From an uncultured Bacillota bacterium (lineage in GTDB: Bacteria > Bacillota_I > Bacilli_A > RF39 > UBA660), in the NCBI GenBank assembly GCA_947179265.1, contig CAMXBB010000007.1, positions 1-19,347 of the forward strand: a DNA stretch of 19,347 nt. The letters run 5' to 3'. This document shows, piece by piece, positions 14,203 through 19,347 of the stretch. Every line of letters starts with the position of its first letter. Positions within the stretch are counted from its first letter, which is position 1. The position numbers and the translations under genes were made by a program. The notes under the pieces were generated by a model, which saw only the letters and a list, made by a program, of their open reading frames with translations, was not told where the DNA came from and did not search any database.

Positions 14203-15354
14203 ATGGGAGTATTTGATAAATTAAAAAAAGTGTTATTTGATGAGGAAGATATAGAAGTCCCTATAAGTAGTGATGAACTTCCAGAAAGACAACCTAAAAA
14301 GGTTGAAACACCTAAAAATAATAATACACATGTAATTGATTACCATAATGATGAAGAAGATACTATTAAAGAAGTAAAAGTTCCAGAAGATGATATTAAC
14401 GACAATCGTGTAAGATTTCCGATTGATGATTTTGAAGATATTGGGAATATCCCTTCAAGAAGTTCTATGCATGAGTCATTAGAGGAAAAAGAAATTTATG
14501 TTCCAGAGGAACCTAAGAGAGCTATAAGAGAAGAAAGAGAAGTTGAGTACCATAGAGATTTATCTCAAAGTAGTATGAGAGCTCAAGAATTAAAAAAAGA
14601 GTTACAAAGAGATGCTAGTGTGGAACATAAAAAAACGATGGCTAAAGCAGAAGTGAAAGATTATAAAAGAATCCTTGAGAATGAGGATGAGAATGGTAAA
14701 AAGCCATTTAAAGTTTCTCCAGTAATATCACCAGTATTTGGAATCTTAGATAAGAATTATAAACCAGAGGAAGTTACCCAAAAAAGAGAGATAATAAGTA
14801 AAATTAATACTGGAGTAAAGCCAAGAACATTTGGACCAGTAAGTTATAATGATGAACCATTACCATCACCTCATAAGTTTAAAAATAATAAGAAAACTAC
14901 TTTAAAAGAGGATTTAGTTGAATTAAATAGTACTGTATCTGAAATAATAAGTGATACAGTGAATCCAGCAGCGGTAAAGGAAGAAGAAGAGTTTGATATG
15001 CCAGCTTATGCTGCTTCTTATGAAGAAGATAATGATCCAGTATTAGTTACTGAAAATTATAATGAAATAACTTCTGGTATAGAAAATGAATATCTTGGAA
15101 ATAATAGTATTGAGGATGCATTTGAACCAACAAGTGAATTTAATAAGATTACAGAACAAGATAACAACTCTTCAGAGATAGAGGAAAACGATGTAGATGA
15201 AGAAGATATTCCTACATATGAAAGTAAGATAGGTGCAGAAGATATTGATAGTGATGATAATGAAAATCTAGAGGATACAATAGAAACTGATTTATTTCAT
15301 CTAATCGATTCGATGTATCAATCTAAAGATGAAGATAGCGAGGAAGAGGAATAA
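14203..15354 (+). CDS. Long acidic, mostly disordered protein with a SepF-like first segment
   Basis: A 383-residue soluble protein, very rich in Asp/Glu with Lys/Arg patches and no membrane segment. The first residues, MGVFDKLKKVLFDEEDIE, resemble the amphipathic membrane-binding start seen in SepF and similar cytoskeletal proteins, but no SepF core domain follows. A helical basic stretch (about 108-160) leads to a short ordered-looking motif, PFKVSPVISPVFGILDKNY (about 168-186), and PRTFGPVSYNDEPLPSP (about 207-223). The last 120 residues are acidic. I chose ATG 14203 over 14197 because AAAGGA is eight bases from the former and only two from the latter. The stop overlaps the next ATG by one base (TAATG). 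Family not recognised; the PVFGI-type motif may be a docking site (inference). Confidence 0.74.
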   Translation: MGVFDKLKKVLFDEEDIEVPISSDELPERQPKKVETPKNNNTHVIDYHNDEEDTIKEVKVPEDDINDNRVRFPIDDFEDIGNIPSRSSMHESLEEKEIYVPEEPKRAIREEREVEYHRDLSQSSMRAQELKKELQRDASVEHKKTMAKAEVKDYKRILENEDENGKKPFKVSPVISPVFGILDKNYKPEEVTQKREIISKINTGVKPRTFGPVSYNDEPLPSPHKFKNNKKTTLKEDLVELNSTVSEIISDTVNPAAVKEEEEFDMPAYAASYEEDNDPVLVTENYNEITSGIENEYLGNNSIEDAFEPTSEFNKITEQDNNSSEIEENDVDEEDIPTYESKIGAEDIDSDDNENLEDTIETDLFHLIDSMYQSKDEDSEEEE

Positions 15355-15677
15355 TGGAAACATTAGTTACAGTTCTACCAATAATAATCAATGTTTTATT
15401 AATTGTTTTATTAGTAATTAGTATAATTTTGCTTATCAAGTGCATAGGTATTATTGACAAGGCTAGAGAGGTTTTAGATGATATAGAGGATAAAGTTAAT
15501 AGCTTAAACTCATTATTTAATGCTGTTGACTTAATCAATTCTAAGATAGCTTATGTCGGTGATTGGTTTGGAACAATATTTGAAAGAGTCATATCAAAAT
15601 TTTTAAATAGAAAAAAAGATGAATATGATGAAGAAGATGAATTAAAAGAGATAATAAAAAAGGAAGGAAGAAAATAA
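15354..15677 (+). CDS. YtxG-like/DUF948-like single-pass membrane protein
   Basis: A 107-residue protein: one long membrane helix (about 5-31), a heptad-like segment (VLDDIEDKVNSLNSLFNAVDLINSKI, about 40-65), a short amphipathic WFGTIFERVISKFL stretch and a charged tail (KKDEYDEEDELKEI). This layout fits the DUF948/YtxG group, found in Bacillus just upstream of ytxH in a stress-induced operon. The start overlaps the preceding stop by one base, so translation is coupled. The next gene starts one base after this stop. The match is by layout and gene order; the precise function of the family is not known to me. Confidence 0.72.
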   Translation: METLVTVLPIIINVLLIVLLVISIILLIKCIGIIDKAREVLDDIEDKVNSLNSLFNAVDLINSKIAYVGDWFGTIFERVISKFLNRKKDEYDEEDELKEIIKKEGRK

Positions 15678-15678
15678 G

Positions 15679-16083
15679 ATGAGTAAAGATAATAAGAGTG
15701 GAGTAGGAAAGCTATTAGCTGGTTTAGGAATAGGAGTTGGACTTGGTCTATTATTTGCTCCTAAAAGTGGAAAAGAAACTAGACAAGATATCAAAAATGG
15801 TGCTACAAAGGTAGCTAAAAAAGTAAAAGATATCGATCTTAATGAAGTAAAGGAAAATTTAGTACAAGAATATGAAAAATTAAAAGCTGAACTTTCAGAT
15901 ATGGATGCTGAAAAGGCTAAGAAGTTGGCTAGTAAAAAGGTTAAAGAATTAACTGAAAAAGCTAATGATTTAATGGAAATGGCTAAAGAAAAGAGTGCTC
16001 CAGTTATTGAAAAGAATGCTCGTGATTTAAAGAAAAAGTTAGCAGATCTTTTAAGTGATTGGTCAGAAAAATTAAGTGATTAA
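15679..16083 (+). CDS. YtxH-domain membrane-associated protein
   Basis: A 134-residue protein. The N-terminal KLLAGLGIGVGLGLLFAPKSG followed by KETRQDI (11-38) is the hallmark of the YtxH family: a Gly-rich helix, then the FAPKSGKETR motif. The rest is one long Lys/Glu/Ala helix (about 40-130), suited to a coiled-coil stalk. In Bacillus the ytxGHJ genes belong to the general stress response; whether that holds here is unknown. AAGGAAGG precedes the ATG, within the end of the YtxG-like gene. Last gene of the operon, followed by a terminator four bases after the stop. Confidence 0.86.
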   Translation: MSKDNKSGVGKLLAGLGIGVGLGLLFAPKSGKETRQDIKNGATKVAKKVKDIDLNEVKENLVQEYEKLKAELSDMDAEKAKKLASKKVKELTEKANDLMEMAKEKSAPVIEKNARDLKKKLADLLSDWSEKLSD

Positions 16084-16086
16084 TAT

Positions 16087-16113
16087 AAGGGTTATGTGAG
16101 TAATCCTTTTTTT
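16087..16113 (+). terminator. Intrinsic terminator after the YtxH gene
   Basis: AAGGGTTA (16087-16094) pairs with TAATCCTT (16101-16108), 8 bp with one G-U, six-base loop, T run to 16113. Confidence 0.82.
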
Positions 16114-16124
16114 ATGCTTTGTTC

Positions 16125-16153
16125 TTGAAAACTTGCGATATTTACTATATAAT
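16125..16153 (+). promoter_or_regulatory. Promoter of the zinc-ribbon membrane protein
   Basis: TTGAAA (16125-16130), 17-base spacer, TATAAT (16148-16153), 30 bases before the chosen ATG. Confidence 0.72.
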
Positions 16154-16183
16154 TATTACAGAATAGGATGGAGGGGAAAGCTT

Positions 16184-17344
16184 ATGAATTGTGGTAATTG
16201 TAATGCACCGTTAATACCAGGAAATCCAGTATGTCCAAATTGTGGAGCAACTAACGATTTATCTTCGCCACAAGCTGTAAGTAATGAAGCGCTTGTTGAT
16301 CTTGATGAAGAAGAAGTAGTTCAAGTTGATGCGAATATTGCACCTCCGACTTTAGATGTTAATAGTGAAAATTTAACAGAAAATGTAAGAGATTTAGATG
16401 CTGGAGATGATAGCTCAACATATGATCCAAGTTATGATGAAAATGCTGATAAAAATCATGAGATTCATGAGGATATCGATGGTGATGGAAAATTAGAGTA
16501 TTCTAGCAATGATTCAGTAAATATTGCTATCCCTTCAGTAAGTAAACCAGTTCAAGTAGAAGATATGCCAACTGATGGAACTGCTCCTGATGTTACCCTT
16601 AATGGACCAACTTTGGGAAGTGTTGAACCAGAAAATGTTAAACAATTTAAAATTGGTGGTAAGACCATTAAGCTTAAGATGGGAAAAAAGAGAAATGTTC
16701 CTCAAGTAATATTAATTGGAGGAGTTGTAGTATTCTTTGTTATCGGTATAATGGTTGGGAGTACCGTATTTAAACAAAATGTTTGTATTAATAATGCTAA
16801 GAAGAATATTACTAATACTGATGATGTTCATTTTGTAGCAGATGGTAAAAATAATGTAACTAAAGCTGGAAATTTTACGTTTAAGATTCCTGAGGCATAT
16901 ACCTATGACAAGTTGAATGGTGGAGTATTGATATATGATGCTAAAGCAACTTGGCGTATTTTTATAAAAGCTGGTGTTGGTAGTTATGAAAATATGGCTA
17001 ATGCTAAAATAAGCATTGAAGAAAGTATTAAAACCGAAAATGGTAATGTTGGTACAATTAAGGAAACTAAGATTAATGATAAGAATCATTTACTAGTTGA
17101 AACACATAAGAATCAAGTAAACCGTTTAGTCGCATTTGTTGATGCCGGAAATGACCATGTTTTCTTTATTGAAATTGTAGATGCTGATAATAATTTCAAT
17201 TATGATCTTTTAAATGTAGCAGATGACATTATTAAAAATACTGAGTTTAATCAAAAGACAAATTATATCGAAACAGTTACTATAAATGATATTATTGATA
17301 TAAGTGTTAATGCAGCTGAGGCGCATCGATCACTTGGAAATTAG
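16184..17344 (+). CDS. Zinc-ribbon, single-pass membrane protein of unknown function
   Basis: A 386-residue protein. It begins with a zinc ribbon (C3, C6, C17, C20: CGNC...CPNC), then a long acidic, low-complexity cytoplasmic linker (about 25-150). One membrane helix follows (about 172-196, VILIGGVVVFFVIGIMVGS), then an external beta-rich domain (about 200-375). The linker contains DIDGDGKLE (97-105), a DxDxDG pattern like the first nine positions of an EF-hand loop, though position 12 is not acidic. The external part has KAGNFTFKIPEAYTYDKLNGGVLI, typical of small folded domains that read 'F-x-IP'. Zinc ribbons fused to one membrane helix are common in Firmicutes envelope proteins of unknown role. 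GGAGGGG fixes the ATG at 16184. No terminator is visible before the T-box promoter. Confidence 0.8.
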   Translation: MNCGNCNAPLIPGNPVCPNCGATNDLSSPQAVSNEALVDLDEEEVVQVDANIAPPTLDVNSENLTENVRDLDAGDDSSTYDPSYDENADKNHEIHEDIDGDGKLEYSSNDSVNIAIPSVSKPVQVEDMPTDGTAPDVTLNGPTLGSVEPENVKQFKIGGKTIKLKMGKKRNVPQVILIGGVVVFFVIGIMVGSTVFKQNVCINNAKKNITNTDDVHFVADGKNNVTKAGNFTFKIPEAYTYDKLNGGVLIYDAKATWRIFIKAGVGSYENMANAKISIEESIKTENGNVGTIKETKINDKNHLLVETHKNQVNRLVAFVDAGNDHVFFIEIVDADNNFNYDLLNVADDIIKNTEFNQKTNYIETVTINDIIDISVNAAEAHRSLGN

Positions 17345-17348
17345 ATTA

Positions 17349-17377
17349 TTGACATAACGGAAATAGTTGAGTATAAT
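17349..17377 (+). promoter_or_regulatory. Consensus promoter of the T-box/tyrS operon
   Basis: Perfect TTGACA (17349-17354), 17-base spacer, perfect TATAAT (17372-17377). Transcription should start near 17384. Confidence 0.9.
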
Positions 17378-17383
17378 TTGGTT

Positions 17384-17522
17384 AGTTGGTGATGACGAGG
17401 ATTTACGACCCTAAGAGCCAAATCGTGTAATCGCGTTAAGATATAAAGTGTATGAGCAATCATGAATTAGGATGGTACCACGTATAATGCGTTCCTAAGT
17501 TATGGTTGTTTTTTTTAGGAGG
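17384..17522 (+). promoter_or_regulatory. Compact tyrosine-type T-box leader, probably controlling translation
   Basis: T-box leaders bind uncharged tRNA and switch on the downstream gene. The T-box core is textbook: TTAGGA (17467-17472), bulge TGGTACC (17473-17479), ACG/CGT (17480-17482, 17490-17492) and TCCTAA (17493-17498). The UGGU matches a discriminator A, as in tRNA-Tyr. Stem III is ATGA-GCAA-TCAT (17452-17463). Stem I is very short: TTGG/CCAA (17386-17389, 17418-17421), an internal loop TGATGACG/AAGAG, AGG/CCT, and a nine-base loop containing TAC (17404-17406), a Tyr codon. TCCTAA can also pair with TTAGGA of the ribosome site TTAGGAGG (17515-17522), and no strong terminator stem is seen. 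The leader precedes the HAD gene and tyrS. The T-box call is secure; short Stem I and translational control are my reading. Confidence 0.87.
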
Positions 17523-17528
17523 ACAACT

Positions 17529-18161
17529 ATGGAAAAAAAACGAATAATATTTGATTTAAATGGAACTCTATTTGAAGGATTAGATTATGAATCACGTTTA
17601 AGGTTTTTATTAAACTGTTGGGGAATAGAGTATAGCGATGAGGAAATAAAAAGATGCTTAAGTGCTATGATACATTATGAGGAGCATTATGATCATTATA
17701 CAATTGATGATTATACGGAATATTTAAGAAGTATAAGTGGTTTAAAAATAGATAATAATTTTATTAAATATTTCTTATCGAGGGCGGATATTCTTGCTCC
17801 AGAAAGGATTGAAGGTGATATCGTTGATGTCTTAGAATATCTAAGTAAGCGATATGACTTAGCAGTATTAACCAATTACTTTGCTTATGCGCAAGCAGCG
17901 CAAATGGATCATTTAGGTATTGTTCATTACTTTAGTGAAATATGTGGAGGAGAAAAGGCAATTAAACCTAATAAGGAAGCCTTTTTAGCAGCCTGTGGAG
18001 CATATAAACCAGAAGAATGCATTATGATTGGTGATGATCCTAAAAAGGATATAGAAGGAGCTAGAATGGTTCCTATGGATGCTATATATTACAATAGAAA
18101 AGGAAATATCAACAGTTCTGAAGAAATAAATGATATAAAACATTTAAAATATATCTTATAA
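17529..18161 (+). CDS. HAD-superfamily hydrolase in T-box operon
   Basis: A 210-residue cytosolic hydrolase of the haloacid dehalogenase superfamily with a helical cap (about 18-90). Motif I is FDLNGTL with nucleophile D9; the usual second Asp is N11, which often lowers phosphatase activity. Motif II is VLTN (T115), motif III K146 in AIKPNKEAF, motif IV IGDDPKKDIEGAR with D169/D170. Such enzymes hydrolyse small phosphorylated metabolites; the substrate cannot be told. The start is ATG 17529, seven bases after the AGGAGG that the T-box can sequester; an upstream in-frame ATG lies inside the riboswitch. It is the first gene under the Tyr T-box, with tyrS following after 19 bases, so a link to tyrosine or aminoacylation metabolism is possible but unproven. 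Confidence 0.85.
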   Translation: MEKKRIIFDLNGTLFEGLDYESRLRFLLNCWGIEYSDEEIKRCLSAMIHYEEHYDHYTIDDYTEYLRSISGLKIDNNFIKYFLSRADILAPERIEGDIVDVLEYLSKRYDLAVLTNYFAYAQAAQMDHLGIVHYFSEICGGEKAIKPNKEAFLAACGAYKPEECIMIGDDPKKDIEGARMVPMDAIYYNRKGNINSSEEINDIKHLKYIL

Positions 18162-18180
18162 AGAATAAGGAGAGATAAAT

Positions 18181-19347
18181 ATGAAGTGTTATGATGATTT
18201 AGTATTTCGTGGACTTATAAAGGACATGACTAATAATGAAGATTTTATTGAAAAATTAAACAATGGAGGAATGACTTTCTATATTGGAACTGATCCAACT
18301 GCTGATAGTTTACATCTAGGTCATCTATCAAGTTTCTTAATATGTGAACGTCTTGCGCGTTTTGGTCATCATCCAATCGTATTAGTAGGTGGAGCAACTG
18401 GTCTAATTGGGGATCCAAGACCAACAAAGGAAAGAGAACAAAGTTCAGTTGATTTTATAACTAAAAATGTTAAAGGTATTAAAAATCAATTATCTAAATA
18501 TTTTCCACATTGTGAGATGGTTAATAACTATGAATGGACTAAAGATGTAAGCTATATTGATTTCTTAAGGGATTATGGTAAATTCTTTAATATTAATTAT
18601 ATGATTAATAAGGATATTATCAAAAGAAGATTAGATGAAGGTATATCTTATACGGAATTTTCTTATATGTTAATGCAAGCTTATGACTTCTTATGGTTAT
18701 ATGAAAATAAGAATTGTGTAATGCAAGTTGCAGGTCAAGATCAATGGGGAAATATCACTTCTGGTGTTGAATTAATAAGAAAGAAGATTGGTAAAGAAGC
18801 ATATGCATTTACAATGCCACTTGTTACTACTAAAGCAGGCGTTAAATTTGGTAAGAGTGAAGGAAATGCTTTATGGCTAGATAAAGATAAAACTAGTCCA
18901 TATGATATGTATCAATACCTAATAAATTCGGAAGATGAAATGGTAATCGATTATTTAAAACGTTTTACTTTCTTAAGTCATGAAGAGATTATTGATTTAG
19001 AAGAAAAGCATAGAATAGCACCTGAAAAGAGGGATGCTCATAGAGCATTAGCTTATGAAGTTGTTAAATTCTTACATGGAGAAGAAGAAGCAACTAAAGC
19101 TAAAGAGACTGCTGAGGCAGTATTTAGTGGTGGTATGAGTGCTAATATGCCAACTATTGAACTAAATGGATTTGAAGGTAATATCATAGATTTAATGGTT
19201 GCAACAGATTTAGCTCCATCAAAGAGTGAAGCTCGAAGATTAGTAACTCAAGGTGGTGTAAGTATTGATTCTGAAAAAATACTTGATCCAAATTATATGA
19301 TTGAAAAATCAGAATTTATAATAGCAAAGGGTAAGAAACAGATTATC
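18181..19347 (+). CDS. tyrS: Tyrosyl-tRNA synthetase TyrS, 3' end cut by window
   Basis: Class I synthetase that charges tRNA-Tyr. The frame is open for 389 codons to the window end; the family is usually about 400-420 residues, so only the last few residues are missing. Seen: FYIGTDPTADSLHLGHL with HLGH at 45-48 (HIGH motif), GGATGLIGDP, the tyrosine-binding YTEFSYMLMQAYDF and QVAGQDQWGNI, and KFGKS at 222-226 (KMSKS motif, typical variant of TyrS). Near the C-terminus, LAPSKSEARRLVTQGGVSI is the S4 RNA-binding domain. AAGGAG precedes the ATG. It lies in one transcript with the HAD gene under the T-box, giving feedback control by uncharged tRNA-Tyr. Confidence 0.96.
   Translation, partial: MKCYDDLVFRGLIKDMTNNEDFIEKLNNGGMTFYIGTDPTADSLHLGHLSSFLICERLARFGHHPIVLVGGATGLIGDPRPTKEREQSSVDFITKNVKGIKNQLSKYFPHCEMVNNYEWTKDVSYIDFLRDYGKFFNINYMINKDIIKRRLDEGISYTEFSYMLMQAYDFLWLYENKNCVMQVAGQDQWGNITSGVELIRKKIGKEAYAFTMPLVTTKAGVKFGKSEGNALWLDKDKTSPYDMYQYLINSEDEMVIDYLKRFTFLSHEEIIDLEEKHRIAPEKRDAHRALAYEVVKFLHGEEEATKAKETAEAVFSGGMSANMPTIELNGFEGNIIDLMVATDLAPSKSEARRLVTQGGVSIDSEKILDPNYMIEKSEFIIAKGKKQII

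Noticed and set aside
16712..17089. Minus-strand open frame of 125 codons opposite the zinc-ribbon gene
   Set aside because: Shadow of AT-rich coding sequence without ribosome site, promoter or recognisable family.
17502..17528. Upstream ATG for the HAD hydrolase
   Set aside because: It lies inside the T-box switch with no ribosome site; ATG 17529 follows AGGAGG at good spacing and leaves the usual HAD start.
1..19347. Mobile element, prophage or genomic island borders
   Set aside because: No transposase, integrase, terminal inverted repeats or tRNA targets were seen, and base use looks even across the window.

Overview
AT-rich DNA (roughly 70% A+T by eye) from a low-GC Gram-positive bacterium of the Firmicutes/Bacilli type, plausibly a deep lineage near the Mollicutes. 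Supporting signs are AAGGAGG-type ribosome sites, intrinsic hairpin/U-run terminators, a T-box before tyrS, SEDS and SpoVB/MurJ-type wall proteins, a Cse60-like sporulation protein and a YtxG/YtxH pair. All 24 stop codons I could assign are TAA (13) or TAG (11). TGA is never used as a stop, and Trp is always TGG.

Layout. (1) 1-873: C-terminal part of a RodA/FtsW-family protein, interrupted by an in-frame TAG near the window edge. (2) 851-2676, minus strand: a CPBP-type membrane protease and a membrane-anchored metallophosphoesterase as a pair, then a Tyr-rich small protein with its own promoter. (3) 2724-10580: a Tad/Flp-like pilus locus in four transcription units. These are two tandem CpaB-like SAF proteins, a CpaF/TadA ATPase with an unusual Q/V/P-rich tail, and TadB/TadC-like membrane proteins (ends in a terminator); a TadE-like pseudopilin; a short six-Cys Flp-like pilin, a second TadE-like pseudopilin and a degenerate TadZ/CpaE-like protein; and a small two-helix membrane protein behind the best consensus promoter of the window. 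No prepilin peptidase or secretin gene is present here. (4) 10654-12476: a 55-codon Cse60-like gene and a SpoVB/MurJ-family flippase. (5) 12473-12739, minus: a coiled-coil small protein whose terminator lies inside the convergent flippase gene. (6) 12799-13437: trmB. (7) 13498-16113: lipoprotein, long acidic soluble protein, YtxG-like and YtxH-like membrane proteins as one operon with promoter and terminator. (8) 16184-17344: zinc-ribbon, single-pass membrane protein. (9) 17349-19347: an unusually compact Tyr-type T-box leader, a HAD-family hydrolase, and tyrS running off the window end.

The two strongest observations are the compact T-box, which looks as if it controls translation rather than termination, and the Gram-positive Tad-like pilus with duplicated CpaB, duplicated TadE-like subunits sharing a Cys pair, and a Cys-rich pilin. 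I found no insertion sequences, CRISPR arrays, tRNAs or rRNAs, and no gene-free stretch longer than 300 bases.
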